A program made the position numbers and the translations under genes. Of a stretch of DNA of 64,000 bases, positions 51,601-59,062 are shown piece by piece. The notes below the pieces were generated by a model, which was not told the DNA's origin, ran no database searches, and worked only from the letters and a program-made list of their open reading frames with translations. The DNA lies in the NCBI GenBank assembly GCA_034408855.1, contig JAWXCK010000152.1:1-64000 (forward strand), written 5' to 3'. Every line of letters begins with the position of its first letter. Positions within the stretch are counted from its first letter, which is position 1. This DNA comes from JAIYDQ01 sp034408855 (GTDB lineage: Bacteria > Planctomycetota > Planctomycetia > Pirellulales > Pirellulaceae).

Positions 51601-52125
51601 CGTAAAGAGACAGAATACAAGCTCAATGACCTCGTCGAGTTGGCCAACAAGGGCATCAATGCACAAGCAAATATTTCGGAGGGAATCAAGAATCGCAATC
51701 TCGAAAATGGTCGAAAAATGTTCGGTGCGGCTGCTTGTTTCACATGCCATCGATTTGGCAACGAAGGTGGAATGACGGGGCCCGATCTAACGAGTGCCGG
51801 TCGACGCTATTCGATAAAAGATTTGATCGAGCAAATTGTCGATCCTAGTAAAGAGATCAACGAACAGTTTGTCCCGATCGATGTGCTCACCGAAGATGAT
51901 GAACGCTTTCGCGGTGTCGTCGTAAATTTGAGTGGCGATACGATCACCTTGAATACCGATGCCGCCGATCCCAATCAACGAACGACGATCGATCGAAAGT
52001 CGGTGGTGAGTATCGGGCCATCCAAAGTGTCGCCAATGCCAACGAATCTTCTAGGGCTCATGACGAAAGACGAGATCCTCGATTTGCTGGCGTATGTTCT
52101 CGACGGTCCAACAGCTCAGCCGTAA
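48682..52125 (+). CDS. DUF1080 (3-keto-glycoside hydrolase-like)-propeller-HEAT-cytochrome c fusion
   Basis: About 1,147 residues from ATG 48682 (MRKVFVLFCILWGSSILG, a signal peptide); an ATG at 48661 is in frame but adds only polar residues. Residues to about 230 are a DUF1080/3-keto-disaccharide hydrolase domain (ERSLFNGTSLDGWDGNAELW; NSGIQYRSRE; WNEYKIIVNGNHLIHQVNG). A charged Ala/Lys-rich linker follows (nt 49380-49575). Then come a sorbosone-dehydrogenase-like propeller of PVC type (GFGYRNIFDASLNEDGELF-like: SGYRNIFDASLNEDGELFTY), HEAT-like repeats, and a C-terminal cytochrome c with CFTCH at 1026-1030 (long-frame numbering). It combines a hydrolase with an electron-carrying domain in one exported chain. 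Confidence 0.88.
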   Translation: MRKVFVLFCILWGSSILGQERSLFNGTSLDGWDGNAELWSVRDYTIVGITKEDEPLPYNQFLIWRGGNVKNFEFRATIRQTGNNSGIQYRSRELKEVGQWSIGGYQCDIHPLAANNAMLYDERGRGIVAKNGQSVIIDGKGTKWVTKEQAPIEVTVADWNEYKIIVNGNHLIHQVNGKTTADIIDFQESERELEGLLAFQVHRGPAMKVEIKDVYLKTLPDGGLLTIEQNPIPKDAKAVDAPGKKAKAKAVQPAPEAKEPKAKAKKADKVKASAAASDPSKAVAKKKETEKVKRERPSQVGPVVNENKATPIDRIKSIKDFKIELLYSVPGGDQGSWVNLCLDDKGRILASDQYGGLFRFSAPKAGQPLDPKNVEKLAVKIRAVNGMLWAFGALYVGVNDYENKIPSGLYRISDTNADDQLDKVEMLREMEARGDHGIHAVVLAPDAKSLYLVCGNGSKTAKFESTSPVPPIWGEDHLLPRMPDGKGFMRDVLGPGGIVYRVSPDGEKFEIFSSGYRNIFDASLNEDGELFTYDADMEYDFNTSWYRPTRVNHVVSGSEFGWRNGAGKRPEFYVDNLPATINIGPGSPTGTTFGYGAKFPAKYQKALFVLDWSWGKMWAVHLTPQGSSYTATKEEFLSGSPLPLTDAIINPADGAMYFAIGGRRVQSGLYRVSYAGNESTQSVTKGYSFNASQPSASPTESVNARTTRKLLEGFHGKQNPQAVSAAWPYLSSNDRFLRWAARTALEHQPLDSWLSKALAETNPAAQIEAVLAAVRVGGVCPQHRKDDTPAIDLGLGAKLLSALDKIDWRALPLERQLAYVRTLEIVFNRFGTIEQANVDKFVAKLETVFPAKAFELNWLLCETLVYLQSPTFADKAMEHLLKSPSQEEQIEYARSLRMLKTGWTKATRTAYLEWFLKAYNFRGGASFDKFIEFIRNDALLTFSDDEKKELAELIAQKPVRKSAIENVGAIFAGRKETEYKLNDLVELANKGINAQANISEGIKNRNLENGRKMFGAAACFTCHRFGNEGGMTGPDLTSAGRRYSIKDLIEQIVDPSKEINEQFVPIDVLTEDDERFRGVVVNLSGDTITLNTDAADPNQRTTIDRKSVVSIGPSKVSPMPTNLLGLMTKDEILDLLAYVLDGPTAQP

Positions 52126-52169
52126 TTGGCCGCTGACTGTTTCCTTAGGATGCTCGAGCACCCTTAAGG

Positions 52170-53702
52170 TTACGGAAAAACCGCTTTTGAGCCGATGGCG
52201 TTGGCTCGGACTTTGCCGTCGGCATTCATAAGCGGCTCAGGATTGGCGACGCGTCCAAGCGGACGGCAGCCAGGTCCTATCTTGTCGACGCCAAGATCGT
52301 CGTGCATCGATTGTGCCAATGAAAGGAGCCGCATAACGATTTCTGGGTTTTGCAAAGCGACGTCTTTCGATTCAGAAATGTCGTCGTCAAGATTAAAAAG
52401 TTGATTCGAAGACTGCGTCTGGCCTTTTTTGCCGGAAGCGGCGGCGCTGTTTGCAAGTTGCAATTTCCACGGCCCCGATCGCACGGCGTCTAGATTAAGT
52501 CCGCGAAAATAGAAAAAGTGATCACGTGGCGGCTTATCACCGGCCGTCGCATCGAGCACAGGCCAGATATCGACGCCGTCGATCTTTCGATCGGCAGGCA
52601 CCTTCGCTCCACCGAGCTTTGCAAAAGTTGGAAGAATATCCATCATACTCGTCATTAAATTTGTGCTCGTGCCAGCCGGGACTTTTCCAGGCCACCATGC
52701 GATCGTGCAAACGCGAATACCGCCTTCCAATGTTTGACCCTTACCGCCTCGCAACGGATGGTTGTTGGCACCTTGATTGAGTGGTCCGCCATTGTCGCTG
52801 GTGAAGATCACCAACGTCTTTCGATCAAGGTTGAGCTCACGTAGCGTCGCCAATACCTTGCCGACACTCCAGTCTACTTCCTGCGTCCAATCTCCCAGTA
52901 AACCATTGGGCGACTTATCTCGAAAATCGCTCGACGGATAGAGCGGGAAATGGACGGCCGTATGTGGCAAGTAAAGAAAGAACGCGTTGTCTTTCTGCTC
53001 TTGAATATATTTCACGGCGCGATTGGTGTAACGCCTAACGATATCGAATTGCTCGTCCACGCGAACTCGATCGACTACCTTAGCGTTTTCGAGCAAAGGC
53101 AAGGGAGGCTGATCCGATCCTTTCATACCAGTTTCGTCGGCATCGTCGCTCAACCTCTTTTCAGTCTTCGCGACGTTGACTTTCGCATTTGCTGCCTTAG
53201 GCAGCGGCTTATCGGGGTTGCTCTTCGAACCATCTACGGCGGGCCCCATGTCGTTCGAATAAGGAATACCGTAGTACGTATCGAAACCTTGATCGGTCGG
53301 AAGAAATCCGGGCTGGTCTCCTAGATGCCATTTACCAAAACAGGCCGTCGAATAGCCGACGCTTTTGAGCACTTCGGCAATCGTTACTTCGTCAGGATTC
53401 AGGCCGACACTTGCCGCCGGAAACAGCACATGCGGAATCGGCAAGGCGCGTTTCGGATAGCAGCCAGTCATCAGCGAAGCTCGCGAAGGCGAACAAACCG
53501 GTGCCGCATAGTGACTGGCTAGCTTCCTTCCTTCCGCCGCCATGCGCTCTAAATTGGGCGTGTTGTTCTTTGATCCATACGGGCCAATGTCCGCGTATCC
53601 AAGATCATCGACATTGATGATGATCAAGTTCGGCTTTTCTTGCGCCAAAATGGATGTCGCGAGCGAAGTAACTGTCAGGAGAAAAATGAAGGTGCGTTGC
53701 AT
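52170..53702 (-). CDS. Sulfatase A (type I, formylglycine-dependent)
   Basis: About 510 residues from ATG 53702, chosen for its signal peptide (MQRTFIFLLTVTSLATSILA). The metal-binding DD pair is in LIIINVDDLGYADIGPYG. The formylglycine motif is C-S-P-S-R (VCSPSRASLMTG), modified post-translationally from Cys. GKWHLGDQ, HTAVHFPLYPS and FTSDNGGPLNQGANNHPLRGG supply the other catalytic and metal ligands. Family members hydrolyse sulfate esters on polysaccharides or small sugars; the exact substrate cannot be read. First gene after the DUF1080 fusion, in opposite orientation. No formylglycine-generating enzyme lies in this window, so maturation must be supplied elsewhere. Confidence 0.93.
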   Translation of the reverse strand: MQRTFIFLLTVTSLATSILAQEKPNLIIINVDDLGYADIGPYGSKNNTPNLERMAAEGRKLASHYAAPVCSPSRASLMTGCYPKRALPIPHVLFPAASVGLNPDEVTIAEVLKSVGYSTACFGKWHLGDQPGFLPTDQGFDTYYGIPYSNDMGPAVDGSKSNPDKPLPKAANAKVNVAKTEKRLSDDADETGMKGSDQPPLPLLENAKVVDRVRVDEQFDIVRRYTNRAVKYIQEQKDNAFFLYLPHTAVHFPLYPSSDFRDKSPNGLLGDWTQEVDWSVGKVLATLRELNLDRKTLVIFTSDNGGPLNQGANNHPLRGGKGQTLEGGIRVCTIAWWPGKVPAGTSTNLMTSMMDILPTFAKLGGAKVPADRKIDGVDIWPVLDATAGDKPPRDHFFYFRGLNLDAVRSGPWKLQLANSAAASGKKGQTQSSNQLFNLDDDISESKDVALQNPEIVMRLLSLAQSMHDDLGVDKIGPGCRPLGRVANPEPLMNADGKVRANAIGSKAVFP

Positions 53703-53836
53703 TGAAGGGTTCCTATAGATTGAGTTAGTCATTGCACATCAGTAAGTGAGCCAGTACGCGTTGGCGTCCGGTTTCCCTTGTCATCCAACAAACCGGGTGC
53801 TAACGCACTGCGGCTGATGAATCATCCAGGGCGCGA

Positions 53837-53956
53837 GCGGGCTGTTGATTTAATCGTTTAACAGTCAGCCGAAGGCGTACTCGTTGCCTTTCACGTACGC
53901 CTACGGCTGACGGTTAAACGAAAACCTTACTGCTAGCGATTAAACCAACAACCCGC
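53837..53956. repeat. Long nested palindrome (MITE/REP-like element)
   Basis: Inner arms 53855-53880 and 53895-53920 match at 24 of 26 positions around a 14-nt loop. Outer arms 53837-53856 and 53937-53956 match at 18 of 20, separated from the inner right arm by 16 nt. The inner left arm is shared with 42401-42423. It lies between two sulfatase genes and has no coding capacity. Confidence 0.8.
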
Positions 53957-53991
53957 GAGCGCCGTGCCGCTCACCTCCGACTGACGGCTCG

Positions 53992-55449
53992 TTAGTAATC
54001 GCGAAATGGACCTCTTGGTTCGCTTGCATCCATTTCTTTTTGCCATGATTCAAATCGCGATTTTAGCAACTTAGCAATCTCGGGATTCTTGCGAGAGAGA
54101 TCCTTTGTCTCGCCGATGTCATTACGAAGATCAAAAAGACCCTTCGATTTCTCGGCATCGCTCCATTTCCAATGATCGATGCGCGCCGCTTTGTCGCCGC
54201 GTCGTTGCCAAAACATTTCTTTACGCGGTGAAGTTGCCTCTCCTCGTAGCACAGGAAGCATATCAAAGCCATCGAGCTTAAGATTTGCGGGTGCAGCGGA
54301 ACTTGTGGCAGCGAGTAACGTCGGGATGATTTCAAGCGACGTTAAAAATTCATCGCTCACGTTTCCTGCCGGAATTTTGTCTGGCCATCGCATGATAAAC
54401 GGAACCCGAAGGCCACCTTCCCACATGGTTCCCTTCGAACCCCGCAATGGTTCGTTACCACCGTTACCGCTGCCGCCATTGTCAGACATGAACAGGACGA
54501 TGGTATTGTCGAGCTGTCCTGCATTTTCGATTGCTTTCAATACGTTGCCGATGACTTCGTCCATGCAAGTAACCGCTGCATAATACTGAGCAAGCTTTAA
54601 TTCCTTGATCGAATCGCGGTACATTGCGACATATTCATCAGGAGCTTGCACTCCAGGTTTTTTCCCGCCGTTATCTTCGGCCAATGTCGATGCACCGTGA
54701 GGAGCGTTGAATGGCAAATAGAGCAAGAAAGGGCGCTGGCCGAGGTTACTTTTTACAAATGAAATCGCCTCACGACCAAAGACGTTGGTAGCGTACTCGC
54801 CGCGATCTTCTATTGTTCGCTGGTTGCCGCGGAACATCGATGGGACGGCGTATCGTTCGTGTGTGTAGTAATCGATGCCATTGTTACCGTGGCCGTAAAA
54901 GAAATCAAAACCGCGTTGGAGCGGCAAGTAGCGTTTGGCTTGGCCCATATCCCATTTTCCAACAACGCCGCACGAATAGCCGGCGGTACGAAACATGTCG
55001 CCCATGGTAATCTCTTTGGGATCTAAACCGAGTGTCATCTCGGGCGAAACGGCATAGTCTTCCAAAGTGAACCGATGACCATAGTTCACCATGTCGTTTC
55101 GAACCATATCGTAGAGACCGTTGCGCTGTGGATAGCGACCGGTCAGGATACTGCTCCGCGAGGGCGTGCACGCCGGCCACGAAACATAGAAACTAGTCGC
55201 GCGCACTCCTTCAGCGGCAAGTCGATCAAGATGCGGGGTCTTGATCGGTTTTAGACCCATGCAACCGAGATCCGGATAACCCTGATCATCGCTCACGATA
55301 AGGACGATGTTCGGCTTGGCATCCGCCGCCATTAGATGGCTCGTGAAAAAGACCGAGACAGCAATGAGTTTCGATACGATCCTTAACCAATCGCTGGACG
55401 ATTCTCGTTCGCGAGGATGGTTACACCCTTCGGTTCGGATAGTCTTCAT
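53992..55449 (-). CDS. Sulfatase B (type I)
   Basis: About 485 residues from ATG 55449; the frame continues upstream but an AAGGA ribosome site sits about 9 bp before this ATG. The N-terminus is long and polar before the hydrophobic export segment (LIAVSVFFTSHLMAADA). Sulfatase marks: PNIVLIVSDDQGYPDLGC, formylglycine motif C-T-P-S-R in WPACTPSRSSILTG, VVGKWDMGQ, FNAPHGAS, and FMSDNGGSGNGGNEPLRGSKG. It differs clearly from sulfatase A, so the pair is not a recent duplication. Sulfate ester hydrolysis on an exported substrate is likely. Confidence 0.92.
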   Translation of the reverse strand: MKTIRTEGCNHPRERESSSDWLRIVSKLIAVSVFFTSHLMAADAKPNIVLIVSDDQGYPDLGCMGLKPIKTPHLDRLAAEGVRATSFYVSWPACTPSRSSILTGRYPQRNGLYDMVRNDMVNYGHRFTLEDYAVSPEMTLGLDPKEITMGDMFRTAGYSCGVVGKWDMGQAKRYLPLQRGFDFFYGHGNNGIDYYTHERYAVPSMFRGNQRTIEDRGEYATNVFGREAISFVKSNLGQRPFLLYLPFNAPHGASTLAEDNGGKKPGVQAPDEYVAMYRDSIKELKLAQYYAAVTCMDEVIGNVLKAIENAGQLDNTIVLFMSDNGGSGNGGNEPLRGSKGTMWEGGLRVPFIMRWPDKIPAGNVSDEFLTSLEIIPTLLAATSSAAPANLKLDGFDMLPVLRGEATSPRKEMFWQRRGDKAARIDHWKWSDAEKSKGLFDLRNDIGETKDLSRKNPEIAKLLKSRFESWQKEMDASEPRGPFRDY

Positions 55450-55553
55450 GTTGTTTTTTCCTTGCTCGCCTGGATTATTTTTAACTCGACGCGCTAGTTT
55501 TGCAATTGTGCACTTTAGCCCCGAAGGCCACATGGCTAAGGTAGCGGAACGGC

Positions 55554-55605
55554 GCGAGCCGTCCGGTAAAGGGTTGAAAACCTAACGTAACACCGGGCGG
55601 CTCGC
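55554..55605. repeat. GC-rich hairpin between sulfatase genes C and B
   Basis: GCGAGCCGTCCGGT (55554-55567) pairs with ACCGGGCGGCTCGC (55592-55605) at 13 of 14 positions across a 24-nt loop. No T-tract, so a terminator role is uncertain; it may be another dispersed repeat. Confidence 0.65.
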
Positions 55606-55708
55606 ACCGCACCGCACCATTTTGGGCTTATCCTTGCGGCGTTCGGGACAAGCCTCGGTCGATCGTAAATTACTTCAACGCGTTGCTCGGCAAGAAAGCA
55701 GCCATCGA

Positions 55709-57244
55709 TCATGGATCGGTTAAATTGGGTGCCCAAAGGCCCGTCTTCATTTCAGGAGTCTTTCCTGAAGGAGGAAACGTCGACTTAACGGCAACGCTCA
55801 TCTGCTTCGAAAGTTCCGCGATCTGTTTGGCGTGCTCTGGCTTTTCGGCAAGATTGGTAAGTTCCTTTGGATCGATACCATGATCGTACAGCTCGCGGCC
55901 TTGCTTGCCTTCATCCCATTCGGTGTATCGCCAGCGAGGCGTTCGCAGGCTATAGCCGAAGAAATTCTTGCCGTCTGAACCTGCGTCTTTTGTGACCGTC
56001 GCTCGGTTGCGACCGCCGCCACGACTGACTTGGGTAATCGCCCAACCGCGTCCGACGGCCTTCGGATCCTTGAGAATCGGTACTAGACTTTGCCCCTGGA
56101 TATTCGACGGTGGCTTGATGCCGCAAAGTTCGGCTAACGTCGGGAAGAGATCGACTTGCGAGACAGGCGATTTTGCAGCTCCACCTTTGTTTGAAACTCC
56201 GGGTGCCACGATCATCAGCGGAACACGCGAGCTCTCCTCGAACAAACTCATCTTCTGCCATAGCCCATGTTCGCCGGTGTGATAGCCATGATCGCTGGTG
56301 AAGACAATGATCGTGTTGTCTGAAAGCCCCAATCGATCGAGCGAATCAACGACTTTGCCGACTTGTGCATCCATGAAACTTATACAGGAATAGTACGCTT
56401 GAAGGCATTGTCGACGCAAATCGTCGGTCATCGCGTCTTGCTCTTTCTTGTAACTTCCAAGTCCTGCTGCGGGAATGTCCGCTTGATCTTCTTTGATGTT
56501 CGGTACAACTCGCATCTCCTTTTCTGGATACCATCCAAAATATGGTTCTTTCGGAGCGACATAGGGTGAATGCGGACGAAAGAAACCAACGGCGAGAAAG
56601 AAAGGTCGCTCTTTTTGTTTTGCGCAACGTTCAAGAACCCATTCAGCGTCGCTTGCATTCATTGCGTCGGTGTGGAATTTGTCGCTCTTGGGAGATGCGA
56701 GCCAACTGAGCGTCCCACCGAACTGACCAGGCGTTAGCGAGAAAATATTTGGTTGCTCTTCAAGCCGATCGACTCCGGCTGGATTGAGTTCCAATTCCCA
56801 TGAACCTGGGTCATCGTGCCCATTGGTGCCGATCGAATTGGGTACGTTGTAGTGATACAGCTTGCCAATTCGAGCCGCAAAGTAGCCGTTCTGCCGAAAT
56901 GCTTGCGGCATACTGAGTTGCGACGGGATTGTCTGCCGAAAGATTTGCGAGTTCCCTAAGATACCCGTGCTATTGGGATACAGACCCGTCAACATCGAAT
57001 TGCGACTGGGGCCACACAGCGGGTACGAGCAATAAGACCGATCGAATCGCACGCCGCGAGCGGCCAGCTTGTCCAAGTTCGGTGTCTTTGCTTGAGGGTC
57101 ACCATAGCACCCCAACATGTTATTGAGATCGTCCGATATCAGGAACAGTACATTCGGTTGCTTATCGATCGAGTAGACGTTGCTTGCGGTGGAACTGGCG
57201 AACAACGCGCAAAGCGACCAGCATAGTAGATTGCGATAAATCAA
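55709..57244 (-). CDS. Sulfatase C (iduronate-2-sulfatase-like)
   Basis: About 511 residues. I choose the TTG at 57244: AAGGAG lies 7 bp upstream, and the protein then starts with an export signal (LIYRNLLCWSLCALFASSTAS). The longer frame upstream translates a G-rich repeat and is not credible. Marks: NVLFLISDDLNNMLGCYGD, C-G-P-S-R in YPLCGPSRNSMLTG, FRPHSPYVAPKEPYF, and FTSDHGYHTGEHGLWQKMSLFEE, the layout of iduronate-2-sulfatase-type enzymes. Likely acts on sulfated uronic-acid-like sugars, which is inference from the subfamily. Confidence 0.9.
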   Translation of the reverse strand: MIYRNLLCWSLCALFASSTASNVYSIDKQPNVLFLISDDLNNMLGCYGDPQAKTPNLDKLAARGVRFDRSYCSYPLCGPSRNSMLTGLYPNSTGILGNSQIFRQTIPSQLSMPQAFRQNGYFAARIGKLYHYNVPNSIGTNGHDDPGSWELELNPAGVDRLEEQPNIFSLTPGQFGGTLSWLASPKSDKFHTDAMNASDAEWVLERCAKQKERPFFLAVGFFRPHSPYVAPKEPYFGWYPEKEMRVVPNIKEDQADIPAAGLGSYKKEQDAMTDDLRRQCLQAYYSCISFMDAQVGKVVDSLDRLGLSDNTIIVFTSDHGYHTGEHGLWQKMSLFEESSRVPLMIVAPGVSNKGGAAKSPVSQVDLFPTLAELCGIKPPSNIQGQSLVPILKDPKAVGRGWAITQVSRGGGRNRATVTKDAGSDGKNFFGYSLRTPRWRYTEWDEGKQGRELYDHGIDPKELTNLAEKPEHAKQIAELSKQMSVAVKSTFPPSGKTPEMKTGLWAPNLTDP

Positions 57245-57257
57245 GGTTGGGCTCCTT

Positions 57258-57283
57258 GGGAATGGGGAATGGGGGAATGGGGG
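57258..57283 (+). promoter_or_regulatory. G-quadruplex motif next to the sulfatase C ribosome site
   Basis: On the plus strand four G-runs of 3, 4, 5 and 5 are separated by three identical AAT loops. The motif touches the Shine-Dalgarno (complement at 57252-57257) of sulfatase C and lies on that gene's template strand. Confidence 0.6.
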
Positions 57284-57372
57284 AATCTCAGTGTATTCGG
57301 AGGCCGTGGCTAGCGCCATCGGCTTACATTCGGAAAGTTATTTCCGCAAAGTTGTGGGCTATGGGATGAAAA

Positions 57373-58809
57373 TTATTTCTTATTGGGTTTATCGTTAGCT
57401 GATTTCCATTCGGGACGCCAATCTTCGGAATCGGTCCGCGCTGATTTGAGGTACTGATCGATCTTAGCAGCAATGTCCGGGTTGGATGCCGAAACATCGT
57501 TCTTTTCTACAATATCATTCTTGAGATCGTAAAGCAAAACGGGAGCGTCGATAGTTTCGAACCGTATGCCTTTCCAACGACCGTTGTAGACAGCACACTG
57601 CTTAAAGCCGCGTTCGTGAAACTCCCAATAGAGATACTCGTGATTTTTCTGCTCGCCAACTTTTCCAGTTAGGGTCGGTACAAAGCTGATCGAATCGCGA
57701 CCGCTTGGAACAGTGGCGCCCGCTAGCTCTGCAGCGGTCGCCATCAAGTCGCCGAAATAAGCGACATGATCGCTGACTTGGTTCGGCTGCACGGTACCCG
57801 GCCACCAAGCGATACCAGGTACGCGAATACCTCCGTCGGTCAAACTTCGCTTGATTCCCGTCAATGGTCCTGACGGATGGAAGCGTTCCAAATTATGGTT
57901 GCTCTCGTTGTGCGGGCCATTGTCGCTCGTGAATACGACGAGCGTATTGTCGGCGATACCGGTCTCCTTGAGCAATCGCATCATTTTGCCAACGTAACCG
58001 TCGAGTCTCGATATCATCGCTGCTTGACCGCGATCGGGATCTGGCCAATCTTTATCTGCATAGGGGCCGAAGTCGGGCACTTCCGCGCCGTTTTGCAATT
58101 CTCGAGTCCGTTCGTTGTTGGCATGCGGTACAACCATACACCAATAAAGAAAGAACGGTCTGTCTTTGTTGGCAGAAACAAATTTCATCGATTCCTCGGC
58201 AAACAGATCGTCGGCAAAAACTTTGGCTTCGGTCGCATAGCCACCTCCGGAAGTTCCAAGGGGCACGACAACGTTGGGCAGATGGACCTTTTCTTCGTTT
58301 CTCCAAAGGTAGTCAGGAAAATGATTATGCGCATGTATCTGGCTTAGCATCCCAAAAAACTCGTCAAAGCCTTGTTTGCGAGGGAGACCTGTTTCGGCAA
58401 GCCCGACATCGCCGAGCCCCCATTTCCCAACCAATGCCGTTCGATAGCCAGCTTGTTGCAAAAGTTTAGGAACTGTCGCATCTTCGGCGCGCAAAGCTTG
58501 TGCGATGGGATTGGACTGACCCGCATTGCCACGAACACGCGTGTGTCCATGATGCAATCCTGTCATCAGTACACTTCGCGACGGAGCACAAACGGTTGCA
58601 CCGGCATAGAACTGGGTGAATCGCATTCCTTCGCTGGCCATTCGATCAAGGTTCGGCGTGGTGATAACCTTTTGGCCATAGCAGCCAAGATCGCCATATC
58701 CCAAGTCGTCGGCGAGAATCCAAATGATGTTGGTCTTCTTGGCCGCATTAGCAGCCTCGACAAAAATCGTGTTGGCCATCAACAAAAATAAAAAGAGAAC
58801 GCTTCTCAT
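57373..58809 (-). CDS. Sulfatase D (arylsulfatase-like)
   Basis: 478 residues with signal peptide MRSVLFLFLLMANTIFVEAANA and an AAAGGAA ribosome site about 11 bp upstream of the ATG. Marks: NIIWILADDLGYGDLGCYGQ, C-A-P-S-R in VCAPSRSVLMTGLHHGHT, ALVGKWGLGD, MVVPHANNERTRE and FTSDNGPHNESNHNLERFHP. The GLHHGHTRVRGN segment after the active site is typical of a large arylsulfatase A-like branch. Transcribed in the same direction as sulfatases A, B, C and E, with a 128-bp gap before sulfatase C. Confidence 0.93.
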   Translation of the reverse strand: MRSVLFLFLLMANTIFVEAANAAKKTNIIWILADDLGYGDLGCYGQKVITTPNLDRMASEGMRFTQFYAGATVCAPSRSVLMTGLHHGHTRVRGNAGQSNPIAQALRAEDATVPKLLQQAGYRTALVGKWGLGDVGLAETGLPRKQGFDEFFGMLSQIHAHNHFPDYLWRNEEKVHLPNVVVPLGTSGGGYATEAKVFADDLFAEESMKFVSANKDRPFFLYWCMVVPHANNERTRELQNGAEVPDFGPYADKDWPDPDRGQAAMISRLDGYVGKMMRLLKETGIADNTLVVFTSDNGPHNESNHNLERFHPSGPLTGIKRSLTDGGIRVPGIAWWPGTVQPNQVSDHVAYFGDLMATAAELAGATVPSGRDSISFVPTLTGKVGEQKNHEYLYWEFHERGFKQCAVYNGRWKGIRFETIDAPVLLYDLKNDIVEKNDVSASNPDIAAKIDQYLKSARTDSEDWRPEWKSANDKPNKK

Positions 58810-59062
58810 TTGCAGTGTGTTCCTTTGGGAAATTATTTTTTAGCTAGCCGCAGGCGCTCACCCAATGCCACTCGCTTAAGTCGCCATGCGTTCCTGCGCT
58901 GTGAATTCATCGAAGCGCTTTGCACCAATGTCGCCTTTCGCTCTGCGAAAGTGGCGTTGCATGTACTTCGATGCGAATCGCTAATCCCGTCGGCTTGCTA
59001 TCGTCTGCCTGCTAAGGCCATCGGTTAACGAGTTTACGATACCAAGGACGGTGGAAATTATG
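58810..59062. other. Intergenic region with dispersed-repeat-like segments
   Basis: 253 bp between sulfatases E and D, containing text similar to repeats at 46.9 and 57.3 kb (GCTAGCCGCAGGCGCTCACCC near 58843; GGCCATCGGTTAACG near 59016). No gene is seen. Confidence 0.4.

Noticed and set aside
57245..57319. ATG at 57319 as start of sulfatase C
   Set aside because: The extra residues translate a G-rich simple repeat. The TTG at 57244 has a good ribosome site and gives a signal peptide.
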